This document shows, piece by piece, positions 1 through 8,055 of a DNA stretch of 54,248 nt. Position numbers and translations under genes: made by a program. Under the pieces are notes generated by a model that was given only the letters and a program-made list of their open reading frames with translations, did no database searches and was not told where the DNA came from. The first letter of the stretch is position 1. Each line of letters begins with the position of its first letter. The stretch comes from Actinomycetes bacterium (lineage in GTDB: Bacteria; Actinomycetota; Acidimicrobiia; IMCC26256; Chersky-534). The stretch covers positions 1 through 54,248 of the forward strand of contig JAODBH010000148.1 in NCBI GenBank assembly GCA_025463865.1, written 5' to 3'.

Positions 1-623
1 TCGAGCGCGTCGAACGCGGGAAGATCACCGCGGTCGTCGCCGGCGAAGGCGACCGCGTCGCGGTCTCCGACGACCGCCTCCACAACCCGGCCCTTGTCCA
101 TGCGGATGGGCGGGCGGATCTCGACGGCCATCTTTCCCCGCTCGGGAGCCTCGAGACCGTGGGCCCGGGCGACCTCTTCCGCGACCGCGCGCACCTCGGT
201 CTCGCGTCCGGGCGCGTTGCGCCAGTGCAGCGTGACGGTGAAGCCGCCCTTGCGCTCCACCAGGATGCCCGGCAGGCGCGCCTCCGCTTCGGCCGCCGCC
301 TGGTCGACCGCGGGCTTCCACCGGTCCACCTCGGGGTGGGCGACGATGCCGGCACCGGTGTCGGACTCGAGGCCATAGAGCCCGTGGTACTCGATCCCGT
401 CGAGGGCGAGGCGATCTCGCAGGAACGCGACGCTGCGCCCGCTGACCACGGCGACGACGCCGAGGCGACCCACGAGCGACGCCAACGCATCGCGCGCGCC
501 GTCGACCGCGACCGCGTCGTCCGGATGTTCGACGATCCGCGCGAGCGAGCCGTCGAAGTCGACGAGCATCGCGGCCCGCGCGGGATCCGTGAGGAAGGGT
601 TCGAACGCCGCGGGCAGGGTCAT
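1..623 (-). CDS. otsB: Trehalose-6-phosphate phosphatase (3' end cut by window edge)
   Basis: HAD-superfamily phosphatase that removes phosphate from trehalose-6-phosphate, the last step of OtsA/OtsB trehalose synthesis in the cytoplasm. About 207 codons are visible; the family usually has 240-270, so the C-terminus lies beyond position 1. Near the N-terminus I read MLVDFDGSLA (the DxDGxL nucleophile loop), then VVSGR, YHGLYGLE and, close to the edge, AGDDRGD, the GDDxxD metal-binding motif that is diagnostic for OtsB. The ATG at 623 lies 6 nt after a TAGGCT hexamer, which supports this start and a leaderless message. It lies just downstream of the DUF3263/LytR_C pair on the same strand but has its own promoter. 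It ties in with the trehalose-type importer at 36.9-41.3 kb. Confidence 0.93.
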   Translation of the reverse strand, partial: MTLPAAFEPFLTDPARAAMLVDFDGSLARIVEHPDDAVAVDGARDALASLVGRLGVVAVVSGRSVAFLRDRLALDGIEYHGLYGLESDTGAGIVAHPEVDRWKPAVDQAAAEAEARLPGILVERKGGFTVTLHWRNAPGRETEVRAVAEEVARAHGLEAPERGKMAVEIRPPIRMDKGRVVEAVVGDRDAVAFAGDDRGDLPAFDAL

Positions 624-629
624 GTCCGG

Positions 630-635
630 AGCCTA
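630..635 (-). promoter_or_regulatory. -10 hexamer TAGGCT of otsB (leaderless)
   Basis: TAGGCT on the minus strand is separated from the otsB ATG by 6 nt, so transcription should begin at or next to the start codon. No clear -35 element is visible. The same hexamer at the same spacing recurs before folB, pyk, holB and dedA. Confidence 0.5.
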
Positions 636-678
636 GAGACGCGCGTCCCCCAGGCGCGGAGGACGAACCCGCGGTCCG

Positions 679-1326
679 CTACTTGGCGCCGACGACGACG
701 ATGAGGTTGGCGTTCTGGACGCCGGTGCCCGCGGACCAGCCGGCAGGGGCGGGCACCGGGATGGGCTTGGGCGCGCCCACGATCGGCGACGCACCTGGCG
801 CGCTCTTCAACGGCGTCGCGAGGCTCGCAGCCAGGGCCGTGGCCTCACCGTCGTACCCGGGCTTGAAGTAGACGGTGGTGCCGGTGGTGCCGGTGGCGTT
901 CCCGGGGGTGAGGGCCTTGTAGCCCAACGGGGTCAGCTTGCTCGAGACCGCGGCAGCGTTCCCCGCGATCCCGCTCGCGTTGAGGACGACGACCTGGACC
1001 TCGGCCGGGGGCTTCAACGCCTTGGTCGTGGTGGTCGCGCCCTTGGCCGTGGTGGTCGTGCCGCCCGGTGCGGTCGTGGTGGTGCCGCCGGCCGCGGTGG
1101 TCGTCGTGGTGGTGGTGCCGGCCGCGACCGTGCCCCCACCCTTGCCGCCGCCACCGCCGTTGTCGACGACCTGGAGCAGCGCGAGTCCGATCACGATCGC
1201 CACCGCGATGAGGCCACCCGCACGTAGGGCGGAGAAGGCCATCGAACCGGCGAACCCGCGGCTCTTCGTCCGCTCGGTGCGGCGCGGCCGCGTGGCCGCG
1301 CCGGGCAACATCGTGGCGTCGGTCAT
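679..1326 (-). CDS. Membrane-anchored LytR_C-domain protein
   Basis: 215-residue bitopic protein: a short basic cytoplasmic N-terminus, one membrane segment at about residues 28-52, a Gly-rich stretch, then a low-complexity Thr/Ala/Gly linker with runs of four to seven threonines (residues about 65-100), then a C-terminal LytR_C-like domain. The domain begins VQVVVLNASGIAGNAA, the typical hVxVlNg(s)g entry of that family. LytR_C domains sit in the cell envelope and are often found without the catalytic LCP domain, as here; their molecular role is unclear. It overlaps the stop of the DUF3263 gene by 4 bp (ATGA), so the two are translationally coupled; the same pair is adjacent in mycobacteria (Rv0430/Rv0431, from memory). 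Confidence 0.85.
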   Translation of the reverse strand: MTDATMLPGAATRPRRTERTKSRGFAGSMAFSALRAGGLIAVAIVIGLALLQVVDNGGGGGKGGGTVAAGTTTTTTTAAGGTTTTAPGGTTTTAKGATTTTKALKPPAEVQVVVLNASGIAGNAAAVSSKLTPLGYKALTPGNATGTTGTTVYFKPGYDGEATALAASLATPLKSAPGASPIVGAPKPIPVPAPAGWSAGTGVQNANLIVVVGAK

Positions 1327-1610
1327 CGGGACCCCGGATCGGCGCGGCGGCCTTCGAAGCGCATCCGGCGGCGCTGCTCGCGCTGGCGTTGGAGCCGCTT
1401 CACGGTCAGCGGGTCGTACGCGCGCGCGGCGTCGCGCTCGAGCAGCGCGTTCATCTCGCGGTAGTAGAGCGTCGGCGAGATCCGGAGCTGTTCACGGATG
1501 CCGACCTCCTTCGAACCCGACCCCGACCACCAGTTGCGCTCGAAGTCGAGGATGGCGCGATCTCGTTCGGAAAGCGCACGTGCGGGACGTGCTCGTTCGG
1601 AGAACTCCAT
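1323..1610 (-). CDS. DUF3263 family protein (helix-turn-helix-like)
   Basis: 95-residue protein with the family core: LSERDRAILDFERNWW near the N-terminus, then a helical part with ISPTLYYREMNALL, ending in an Arg-rich tail with QRQREQRRRMR. The YYREMNALL stretch resembles a recognition helix, and the family is regarded as a small actinobacterial DNA-binding-like protein of unknown target; a regulatory role is inference. It is the first gene of a two-gene unit with the LytR_C protein (ATGA overlap at its stop). The ATG at 1610 is the only reasonable start before the conserved core. No sign of truncation. Confidence 0.85.
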   Translation of the reverse strand: MEFSERARPARALSERDRAILDFERNWWSGSGSKEVGIREQLRISPTLYYREMNALLERDAARAYDPLTVKRLQRQREQRRRMRFEGRRADPGSR

Positions 1611-1895
1611 CGGCGCCGATCCTGATCGGTGGGTGGGTGGGGGTCAAGCATTTCCGATCCGCGGCGGAGAGTCGCGGATGGGGGAGCCGGACGGCGGGAT
1701 TGCACGACGCCCGGCGGTGCAGATGCGCGGCCGTAGGGTGCCACACGTCGTCGCCGTCCGGGTGTCATGGCCCGCACGCACCGACACGCTCCGCGTTCGC
1801 CGCGGGATGCACGGAGGCGCCGAGCGCACCTGACCGCGGGGACGGGCCGGACCACGGGAGGCCGGAATTCGGTTGCCGCTCCCCGGACCCGCTGT
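1611..1895. other. Divergent intergenic region, no gene seen
   Basis: About 285 bp between the divergent DUF3263 and methyltransferase genes. It must carry both promoters. Apart from the inverted repeat at 1657-1679 and a G-rich stretch (1628-1645) I see no ORF with protein-like composition and no RNA gene. Confidence 0.5.
1657..1679. repeat. Inverted repeat ATCCGCG-N9-CGCGGAT
   Basis: Perfect 7-bp arms with a 9-nt spacer, 47 bp upstream of the DUF3263 start. It could be an operator for that operon or a hairpin in its leader. In DNA this GC-rich a 7-bp repeat can arise by chance. Confidence 0.3.
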
Positions 1896-1901
1896 CATAG
1901 T
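1896..1901 (+). promoter_or_regulatory. -10 hexamer CATAGT before methyltransferase (leaderless)
   Basis: CATAGT fits the xAxxxT -10 pattern and ends 7 nt before the GTG at 1909, matching the leaderless spacing seen at many genes here. It argues for GTG 1909 rather than the in-frame TTG 1873 or GTG 1900 as the start. Confidence 0.4.
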
Positions 1902-1908
1902 GCGCGGC

Positions 1909-2652
1909 GTGCCGGAGTCTCACTTCGACGAACGAATCGCGAAGCGGTACCAGGTCCTGTGGCCGGAGCTCTTCGCTCCTTCGGTGGTCGAGCCGGCGGT
2001 GGACGTCCTCGCCGATCTTGCCCGGGGTGGTGCGGCGCTCGAGCTCGGTATCGGTACCGGTCGTCTCGCGTTGCCACTCAGTCGACGTGGAGTGCACGTT
2101 CACGGCATCGAGCTGTCGGCGGCGATGGTCGCGCAGCTGCAGACCGAGCCGGGGGCCGACCGCATCCACGTGACGATCGGAGATTTCGCGACAACCCGGG
2201 TGGGCCCGACGTTCGGACTCGCGTATCTCGTGCGGAACACGATCACGAATCTGACCACGCAGGACGAACAGGTCGAATGCTTCCGCAACGTCGCGGCGCA
2301 GCTCGAAGTCGGCGGCTGCTTCGTGATCGAGAACTACATCCCCGAGCTGCAACGGCTTCCACCCGGCGAGACGATCCACCCGTTCACGGTGGAACCGTCA
2401 CATCTGGGCTTCGAGGAATACGACGTCGCGACGCAGATCGCGATCTCACACCACTACTGGCTGATCGACGGCGAACTGGAAGTCTTCTCGTCGCCCCATC
2501 GTTACGTCTGGCCGTCCGAGCTCGACCTCATGGCCCGGATCGCGGGTATGACGTTGCGTGAGCGCTGGAGCGACTGGAACCGTGAGCCGTTCACCAGCGA
2601 TAGTCGGAGCCACATCTCGGTGTGGCAGAAGGACGACGCGCTGGTGCCCTGA
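1909..2652 (+). CDS. Class I SAM-dependent methyltransferase
   Basis: About 247-residue Rossmann-fold methyltransferase. It begins PESHFDERIAKRYQVLW and contains motif I as ALELGIGTGRLALPL, followed by an acidic residue in VHGIELSAAMV (ribose-binding strand) and a motif IV region near IGDF. The C-terminal half carries the FVIENYIPELQ and HRYVWPSELDLMARIAGM segments typical of small-molecule methyltransferases (Methyltransf_25-like). The substrate cannot be told from sequence. It is a single-gene unit, divergent from DUF3263 and ending just before tRNA-Thr on the opposite strand, so context does not help. The start is chosen by the leaderless promoter spacing; longer versions from GTG 1900 or TTG 1873 are possible. 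Confidence 0.85.
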   Translation: MPESHFDERIAKRYQVLWPELFAPSVVEPAVDVLADLARGGAALELGIGTGRLALPLSRRGVHVHGIELSAAMVAQLQTEPGADRIHVTIGDFATTRVGPTFGLAYLVRNTITNLTTQDEQVECFRNVAAQLEVGGCFVIENYIPELQRLPPGETIHPFTVEPSHLGFEEYDVATQIAISHHYWLIDGELEVFSSPHRYVWPSELDLMARIAGMTLRERWSDWNREPFTSDSRSHISVWQKDDALVP

Positions 2653-2670
2653 ATCAGGCGGTTTCTTGGG

Positions 2671-2743
<73 letters not shown>

Positions 2744-2755
2744 GAAGCGGTCAGG

Positions 2756-3604
2756 CTACTCGGGCCGAACCATTCTGCGACGAGCGACCTCGAACAACGC
2801 CAGTGCCGCAGCCACGCTGACGTTGAGCGAGTCGAGCCGCCCTGACATCGGGATGCCGGCGACCAGATCGCATCGGGCACGCGTGAGCCGCGACAGGCCC
2901 CGACCCTCGGCGCCGAGCACCATCACGATCGGACGGTCGGCGATCTGGAGGTCGAACAGCGACGAGTCGGCGTCCGCGTCCAGGCCCACGGTCCAGACGC
3001 CGGCACGCGCCGCCCGCTCCAGCGCCTGGGGCACACCCCCGACCATGGCGATCGGCACGTACTCGATCGCGCCGGCGGCGGCTTTCGCGACCGCGGGGGT
3101 GACGTTCACCGCGCGGTGACGGGGGACGATCGCGCCCGTGGCTCCTGCGAGCTCCGCGGTGCGCAGGATGGCACCGAGGTTCTGCGGGTCGGTGACACCG
3201 TCCAGCGCGACGAGGAACGCAGCGGGGTCCTGCAGGAGCGCGTCGAGGTCGGCCGGCGCGAGCGCGTCGGCGCGCGCGATCACACCCTGCGGCGACTCGG
3301 TGCGGGCCATGTCGTCGAGACGTTCGGGCGGCAACCATCGCACCGGGACACCGAGGCCTTCGGCCAGCTCGACGATCTCGTCGATCAGGTCGCTCGCGGC
3401 GAGACCCTGCGCGACCGACAGCCCGCGCACCCGCCGGGTGCGCGCCCGCAGCAGCTCGCGCACCGCGCGCCGGCCCTCGATCTGATCACCGCCGACACCG
3501 CTGCGGTCGCGGGTCGGGCCGCGCTCCCGGTCGCGGTCGCGTGCCGGCTCCGCGTCCCGACGCTCGTTGCCCGGGCGGCGACGGGGCGCGCTGCGGCCGC
3601 TCAC
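2756..3604 (-). CDS. rlmB: 23S rRNA 2'-O-ribose methyltransferase, TrmH/SpoU family
   Basis: 282 residues. An Arg-rich, disordered N-terminus (about 40 residues) precedes a SpoU substrate-binding domain beginning IEGRRAVRELL and the SPOUT catalytic domain with its three motifs: DGVTDPQNLGAILRTAE (motif 1), IVMVLGAEGRGLS (motif 2) and IPMSGRLDSLNVSVAAALAL (motif 3). This matches RlmB, which methylates G2251 in the peptidyl-transferase centre of 23S rRNA. The GTG start overlaps the cysS stop (GTGA), and cysS-rlmB is a conserved actinobacterial pair. The basic N-terminal extension is common in actinobacterial homologues and probably binds rRNA. The exact target is assigned by family. Confidence 0.93.
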   Translation of the reverse strand: MSGRSAPRRRPGNERRDAEPARDRDRERGPTRDRSGVGGDQIEGRRAVRELLRARTRRVRGLSVAQGLAASDLIDEIVELAEGLGVPVRWLPPERLDDMARTESPQGVIARADALAPADLDALLQDPAAFLVALDGVTDPQNLGAILRTAELAGATGAIVPRHRAVNVTPAVAKAAAGAIEYVPIAMVGGVPQALERAARAGVWTVGLDADADSSLFDLQIADRPIVMVLGAEGRGLSRLTRARCDLVAGIPMSGRLDSLNVSVAAALALFEVARRRMVRPE

Positions 3605-4974
3605 CGGTGCCAGATCGTGCCGTGGGGCGTGTCTTCGAGCGTGACCCCGCGGGCGGCGAGCTCGTCACGGATCCGGTCGGCCGCGGCGAAATCGCGATTC
3701 GCCCGGGCATCGGTACGGAGGACGACGAGCGCGTCGATGTCGGCCGCGTCGTGGGCGTCGTCGGTCTCCGTGGCGCCGGCTTCGATGCCGAGCACCGCGA
3801 CCAGCTGGTGCACGGTGGCGAGCATCGTCGCGGCGGCGGTGGTGTCGCCCGCGGCGATGGCGACGTTGGCCCGCTTGACCGCTTCGAAGATGCGCGCGAG
3901 CGCGACCGGCGTGTTGAAGTCGTCGTCCATCGCGGCGCGGAACGCGGCGACGATCTCGGGATCCGCCTCGTCGGCGGGTTCGACGCCCGCGGCGCGGGCA
4001 CTGCGATCGAGCGCGTCGAGACCCTCGAGCGCGGCCGCCGCCGACGCGAGCGCATCGGGACCGGCCTCCATCTGGCGCCGGTAGTGGTGCTGCAGCGTCA
4101 GCAGACGGAGCGCACGCGGGCCGTGCGCGTCGACCACTTCGGAGAGATTGAGGAAGTTGCCGAGCGACTTGCTCATCTTCTCGCCCGAGACGTTGAGCAT
4201 CCCCGCGTGCAACCAATGGCGTGCGAACGGATGGCCCGCACCCTCGGCCTGTGCGCGCTCGTTCTCGTGGTGTGGGAAGACGAGGTCGTCGCCACCGCCG
4301 TGGAGATCGAAGCCCTCGCCGAGCAGGTCGAGCGCCATGGCCGAGCACTCGATGTGCCACCCGGGTCGGCCCTCTCCCCACGGCGACTCCCACGCGGGCT
4401 CGCCCGGCTTGGCGGCCTTCCACAGCGCGAAGTCGATCGGGCTGCGCTTCTCGTCGTCGACATCGACGCGCGCGCCCGCACCTTCGAGCAGGTCGGCGCG
4501 TGAACGCCCCGAGAGCTCCCCGTAGTGCTCGTAGGAGTCGACCGCGAAGTACACGCCCTTGCCGGGCACGACGTACGCGTGGTTGGACGCGACGAGCTCG
4601 GCGATGAGCTCGATCATCGGGGCGATGTAGCCGGTGGCGTGCGGCACGACGTCGGGCGGGCGGACTCCCAGCCGTTCGAGATCGGCGAAGTACGCGCATT
4701 CGTACCTACTCGCGAGCTCGGGTTCCGTGGTGCCTTGCTCCGACGCGCGCCGGATGATCTTGTCGTCGACGTCGGTGATGTTGCTCACGAAGTTCACGGT
4801 GTAGCCGGACCACTCGAGGTAGCGCCGGATCGTGTCGTACACGATCGCGGTGCGCCCGTGGCCCAGGTGCGGGACGTCGTACACGGTGGGCCCACACACG
4901 TACATCGAGACGCGACCAGGTTGGCGCGTGGTCAGCGTCACCTTGCTCCGGGCCATCGTGTCGTAGAACTCCAC
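3601..4974 (-). CDS. cysS: Cysteinyl-tRNA synthetase
   Basis: 457-residue class I synthetase that charges tRNA-Cys. CGPTVYDVPHLGHGRT contains a zinc-ligand Cys and the HIGH-like HLGHG signature; KMSKS occurs in GEKMSKSLGNFLNL; and WHIECSAMALDLLGEGFDLHGGGDDLVFPHHENE is the conserved zinc/HGGGxDLxFPHHE region. The C-terminal anticodon-binding part (DALVVLRTDARANRDFAAADRIRDELAARG) is complete. This is CysS rather than MshC, the mycothiol ligase paralogue, because it has the full-length C-terminal domain. The GTG start at 4974 lies 7 nt after a TAGCTT hexamer. It overlaps rlmB by 4 bp. Confidence 0.96.
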   Translation of the reverse strand: MEFYDTMARSKVTLTTRQPGRVSMYVCGPTVYDVPHLGHGRTAIVYDTIRRYLEWSGYTVNFVSNITDVDDKIIRRASEQGTTEPELASRYECAYFADLERLGVRPPDVVPHATGYIAPMIELIAELVASNHAYVVPGKGVYFAVDSYEHYGELSGRSRADLLEGAGARVDVDDEKRSPIDFALWKAAKPGEPAWESPWGEGRPGWHIECSAMALDLLGEGFDLHGGGDDLVFPHHENERAQAEGAGHPFARHWLHAGMLNVSGEKMSKSLGNFLNLSEVVDAHGPRALRLLTLQHHYRRQMEAGPDALASAAAALEGLDALDRSARAAGVEPADEADPEIVAAFRAAMDDDFNTPVALARIFEAVKRANVAIAAGDTTAAATMLATVHQLVAVLGIEAGATETDDAHDAADIDALVVLRTDARANRDFAAADRIRDELAARGVTLEDTPHGTIWHR

Positions 4975-4981
4975 GACGGTG

Positions 4982-4987
4982 AAGCTA
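4982..4987 (-). promoter_or_regulatory. -10 hexamer TAGCTT of cysS (leaderless)
   Basis: TAGCTT on the minus strand ends 7 nt before the cysS GTG in the 63-bp gap after ispF, so cysS-rlmB-tRNA can be transcribed independently of the isp genes. No Shine-Dalgarno sequence fits in the gap next to the start. Confidence 0.45.
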
Positions 4988-5037
4988 GTAGGCCCCGGGT
5001 TGGCGCCTCCGCGCGTTTCCCCGAGCAGCAGGCCGCG

Positions 5038-5529
5038 CTACCGCTGCAGGAGGGCGACCGCCCAGGCGGCGATGCCCTCGGAGCGGCCGATCGCACCGAT
5101 CCCCTCGCCCCGCTTGGGTTTGACCGCCACGAACACAGGGTCGCCGGAGGGGCCGCGGACGTCGTCGAGGGCAGCCGAGAGGTTCGCGGCCATCGCCTCG
5201 AGGTGGGGCGCGAGGCGGGGCACCTCGGCCGCGACCACGACGTCGACGTTCTCCACCCACCACCCGGCCGCGGCCACGCGCTCGGCCGCGACCTCCAAGA
5301 ACCGGATCGACGACGCGTCCTTCCAGTGCGGGTCGGCGGCCGGGAACATCGTCCCGAGGTCGGGCAGACCCGCCGCGCCGAGCACCGCGTCGGTGACGGC
5401 GTGGGCCACGACGTCGGCGTCCGAGTGGCCCTCGAGCCGGGCGTGCCCGATGGTGACGCCACCGAGGACCAGATCGCCCGAGCCTCCGAACGGATGGACG
5501 TCGTAGCCCAGCCCCACCCGCAGGCTCAT
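5038..5529 (-). CDS. ispF: 2-C-methyl-D-erythritol 2,4-cyclodiphosphate synthase
   Basis: 163-residue enzyme of the MEP isoprenoid pathway, cyclising CDP-ME-2-phosphate to MEcPP. The family fingerprint is complete: RVGLGYDVHPF (metal Asp/His), LGGVTIGHARLEGHSDADVVAHAVTDA (SDADVxxHAxxDA), GLPDLGTMFP and VAVKPKRGEGIGAIGRSEGIAAWA. The ATG at 5529 overlaps the ispD stop (ATGA) and starts directly at the conserved region, so it is preferred over the upstream in-frame ATG at 5544. It follows ispD in one unit, the usual arrangement in actinobacteria downstream of carD. Confidence 0.95.
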   Translation of the reverse strand: MSLRVGLGYDVHPFGGSGDLVLGGVTIGHARLEGHSDADVVAHAVTDAVLGAAGLPDLGTMFPAADPHWKDASSIRFLEVAAERVAAAGWWVENVDVVVAAEVPRLAPHLEAMAANLSAALDDVRGPSGDPVFVAVKPKRGEGIGAIGRSEGIAAWAVALLQR

Positions 5530-6158
5530 CGGTCGTCCATCCACGTGATGGCGAGCTCGAGGTCGCGTGGAGCGGTGATCTTCAGGTTGTGCGGCTCGCC
5601 CGGCACGACGACGACGCGCCCTCCGGCCGCCTCGACGAGCGCGGCGTCGTCGGTCGCGTCACCCGACGCCGCGTGCGCGGCCCGCAGCGCCGACGCGGCG
5701 AATGCCTGCGGCGTCTGCACCGCAACCAGCGTGTCGCGGGCGACGGTCTCGACCACCCGCGATCCCTCGACGCGCTTGATCGTGTCGGTGACCGGCACAC
5801 CCGGGACGGCGCCGTCGGCGCCGGCGGCGATCGCGGCGATCACGGCCTCGAACAGCTCCGGGCTCGCGAGCGGTCTCGCCGCGTCGTGCACCACGACCAC
5901 CGCGACATGATCCGGGACCGCGGCGAGGCCGGCCCGCACCGAGTCGGAACGGGTCGTCCCGCCGGCGACGACGGTGTGCACCGCCGGGCCTTCCCACGTC
6001 GCGCCCTCGGGCAGGACGAGCACGATCTCGTCGCATTCGAGCAGCGCGGTCTCGACCGCGCGGTCGACCATCCGTCGGTCACCCAACGTCTCGAACTGCT
6101 TGGCGCCGCCGAACCGGCGACCCCTGCCCGCAGCGACGACGATGCCCCATACGTCCAC
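5526..6158 (-). CDS. ispD: 2-C-methyl-D-erythritol 4-phosphate cytidylyltransferase
   Basis: 210-residue nucleotidyltransferase that couples MEP to CTP in the MEP pathway. It shows the N-terminal glycine-rich nucleotide loop WGIVVAAGRGRRFGGAKQFETLGDRRM (with Arg and Lys for CTP), VVVHDAARPL with the metal Asp, the VPVTDTIKR segment and the C-terminal DATDDAALVEAAGG...VVPGEPHNLKITAPRDLE motif. The GTG start lies 6 nt after a GATACT hexamer, and 20 bp separate it from the upstream PIN/TRAM gene. It is coupled to ispF by an ATGA overlap. Length and motifs are normal. Confidence 0.95.
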   Translation of the reverse strand: MDVWGIVVAAGRGRRFGGAKQFETLGDRRMVDRAVETALLECDEIVLVLPEGATWEGPAVHTVVAGGTTRSDSVRAGLAAVPDHVAVVVVHDAARPLASPELFEAVIAAIAAGADGAVPGVPVTDTIKRVEGSRVVETVARDTLVAVQTPQAFAASALRAAHAASGDATDDAALVEAAGGRVVVVPGEPHNLKITAPRDLELAITWMDDR

Positions 6159-6164
6159 CGCGTC

Positions 6165-6170
6165 AGTATC
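6165..6170 (-). promoter_or_regulatory. -10 hexamer GATACT of ispD (leaderless)
   Basis: GATACT on the minus strand ends 6 nt before the GTG of ispD, within the 20-bp gap after the PIN/TRAM gene. It suggests that ispDF has its own promoter besides any read-through. Confidence 0.4.
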
Positions 6171-6178
6171 ACCCGCGC

Positions 6179-7450
6179 TCAGGCGGTGGCGGTGCCCCGG
6201 CCCCCGCTCGGGTGCTCGCGCACCGCACGGAGCCGGGCGCCGCCTTCGGGCGGCGGGGGCACGGGCGCGGGAACCGCGAAGACGATCCGGCCGACCGCGG
6301 TGGGGACGATCGACGCGACCGACACCCGGATCTCACCCCGCCCGACGAGCTCGGCCCCTCCGTTCACCACGACCATCGAGCCGTCGGGGAGGAAGCCCAC
6401 GCCCTGACCCTCCTCACGCCCGACCCGGTTCAGCACCACGGCCAGCACGTCGCCCGCGTTCACCTCGGGCCCGAGATCGGTCGCCAGCTTGCGCAGGTTC
6501 GCGGTGGGAACGCCCTGGACCTCGGCGACGCGGGCCAGATTGGTGTCGTTGGTGAGGACGCGGACCCGGAGCTTCTTGGCCAGCACGACGAGCTTGGCGT
6601 CGACCTCCCGGACCTCGGGGACCTCGTCGTCGAGCACGTAGAGCCGGGATGGACCCTCGCGCCGGATGACGTCGAGGACCTCGAGCCCGCGCTGGGCCCG
6701 TCGGGACTTGGCGGCGTCGGGCGAGTCGGCGAACCCCTGGAGCTCGTCGAGGACGAACCTCGGCACCATCAGGTCGGACGCCAGCAGGCCCGAGCGGGCG
6801 AGCGGCAGCAAGTGGCCGTCCATCACCGCGCTCGTGTCGACGAGGAAGCCGTCGGCGTGGTCGTACGTGCGGGCCTGGACGAGCGGACTGGTCGAGAGGC
6901 CGAGGATCCCGAACAGCTGCTCGCTCTCGTGGACGAAGATCCGGAAGCCGACGTAGCCGCAGAACCAGAACGCCAGCGCGGCGGCGGACAGCCCCAAGGT
7001 GAGCGGCAGGACGATCACGCACGTGACCGCGATGAAGCCGCTCGACACCGCGCCGACCGCGCCGCCGATGAGGCCGGCCAGCAGCTGCGCGGGTGGCAAC
7101 CGGTCGGCCCGATGCTCCACCACGTCGACCGCGCGCACCAGCAAGCGGCCGAGGACGCCGCCGAAGACGTAGCCCACCAGGCAGCCCATGACCGCGAGCC
7201 CGCCCTGCTGCGTTGCGTCGAGGCCCCGGGCCATCCACAGCCCGGCCGCAGTGGTCAACGCGACGATGCAGAGGCGGGCGATCTCGACGAAGGCCGAGAC
7301 CGGCCGGCTGATCGAGCCCCGGAGGATGTCGTCGTCGTGCGGTTCCGGGGAGGCCGTGGCGAGGGCTGCACGTTCCGGCTGGGCCGACGGCTCGACGTGC
7401 GGGTCGGGCTCGGCGGCAGCGGACCGGCGCCGGCGGGGCAGCAGCTTCAC
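6179..7450 (-). CDS. Membrane PIN-TRAM domain protein (YacL-like)
   Basis: About 423 residues. After a charged N-terminus there are four hydrophobic segments (about residues 55-76, 83-104, 122-147 and 149-172), then a PIN nuclease-like domain (about 200-320) beginning FLVDTSAVMDG, with conserved acidic residues and the TNDTNLA motif near its end, then a TRAM-like beta domain (about 330-395). This matches the YacL-type PIN/TRAM family; a membrane-tethered ribonuclease role is inferred from the PIN fold and no substrate is known. The GTG at 7450 is the first start after the carD terminator; an open frame continues upstream across carD but is out-of-frame noise. It sits between carD and ispD. 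Confidence 0.85.
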   Translation of the reverse strand: MKLLPRRRRSAAAEPDPHVEPSAQPERAALATASPEPHDDDILRGSISRPVSAFVEIARLCIVALTTAAGLWMARGLDATQQGGLAVMGCLVGYVFGGVLGRLLVRAVDVVEHRADRLPPAQLLAGLIGGAVGAVSSGFIAVTCVIVLPLTLGLSAAALAFWFCGYVGFRIFVHESEQLFGILGLSTSPLVQARTYDHADGFLVDTSAVMDGHLLPLARSGLLASDLMVPRFVLDELQGFADSPDAAKSRRAQRGLEVLDVIRREGPSRLYVLDDEVPEVREVDAKLVVLAKKLRVRVLTNDTNLARVAEVQGVPTANLRKLATDLGPEVNAGDVLAVVLNRVGREEGQGVGFLPDGSMVVVNGGAELVGRGEIRVSVASIVPTAVGRIVFAVPAPVPPPPEGGARLRAVREHPSGGRGTATA

Positions 7451-7512
7451 GAACGGGGACCCGGTGTCATCCTTCCGACATCGGCATCCGGCGGCCGCGG
7501 CTTGACGTCGGG

Positions 7513-7544
7513 CCCGCTCGGGTCTCGGCGAACCCGGGAGCGGG
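7513..7544 (-). terminator. Hairpin terminator after carD
   Basis: Immediately after the carD stop the minus strand has CCCGCTC and GAGCGGG arms extended inward by a GGGT/ACCC pairing across a 2-nt bulge. The stem is long and GC-rich, without a U-tract, as is usual in high-GC actinobacteria. It should reduce read-through from carD into the PIN/TRAM gene. Confidence 0.55.
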
Positions 7545-7547
7545 GGT

Positions 7548-8030
7548 CTAGCTGGCGAGGACCTCGTCGAGCTTGGCCTCGGCGGCCTCGCGGTCGACGC
7601 CGATGGCGAAGGTGAGCTCGGAGACGAGGATCTGGCGGGCCTGGCCGAGCATCCGCTTCTCTCCCGCCGAGAGGCCCTTGTCCTTCTCCCGGATCGAGAG
7701 GTTCCGGACGACCTCCGCCACCTGGTAGATGTCACCGCTCTTGAGCTTCTCGACGTGGTTCTTGTAGCGCCGGGACCAGTTGCTCGGGGTGCGCGCCTCC
7801 TTCTTGCGCAGGACGGCGAACACCTCCTCGACCTCTTCGTCATTGATGACGTCGCGGAGGCCGATGGCTTCCGCCTTGTCGACCGGAACCTTGAGCGTCA
7901 GCTCGCCGTACGCGAGGCGCAGCACGAGGTAGTCGCGCTTGGCTCCGTCGAACATGACGCGCTCACGACTTTCGATCGTGGCAGCACCATGGTGGGGGTA
8001 AACGACCTTGTCACCGACGTCGAACGCCAT
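7548..8030 (-). CDS. carD: CarD-type RNA polymerase-binding transcription regulator
   Basis: 160-residue CarD that binds the RNA polymerase beta subunit and stabilises open complexes, chiefly at rRNA and housekeeping promoters. The N-terminal RNAP-interaction domain begins MAFDVGDKVVYPHHGAATIES; the C-terminal helical DNA-binding part includes NWSRRYKNHVEKLKSGD with the Trp that wedges the -10 edge, and ends LTFAIGVDREAAEAKLDEVL. The ATG at 8030 is set by a strong GAGGAG Shine-Dalgarno 5 nt upstream and by the family N-terminus. A TAGAAT -10 box lies about 25 bp before the start. It heads the conserved carD-ispD-ispF-cysS-rlmB neighbourhood but is followed by its own terminator hairpin. Confidence 0.97.
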   Translation of the reverse strand: MAFDVGDKVVYPHHGAATIESRERVMFDGAKRDYLVLRLAYGELTLKVPVDKAEAIGLRDVINDEEVEEVFAVLRKKEARTPSNWSRRYKNHVEKLKSGDIYQVAEVVRNLSIREKDKGLSAGEKRMLGQARQILVSELTFAIGVDREAAEAKLDEVLAS

Positions 8031-8055
8031 GAAACTCCTCGGCTGCGGGACGGCA

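Noticed and set aside
1021-1130. GGT/GTC-rich repeat resembling a satellite
   Set aside because: It is the coding sequence of the Thr-rich linker in the LytR_C protein; low complexity is expected there.
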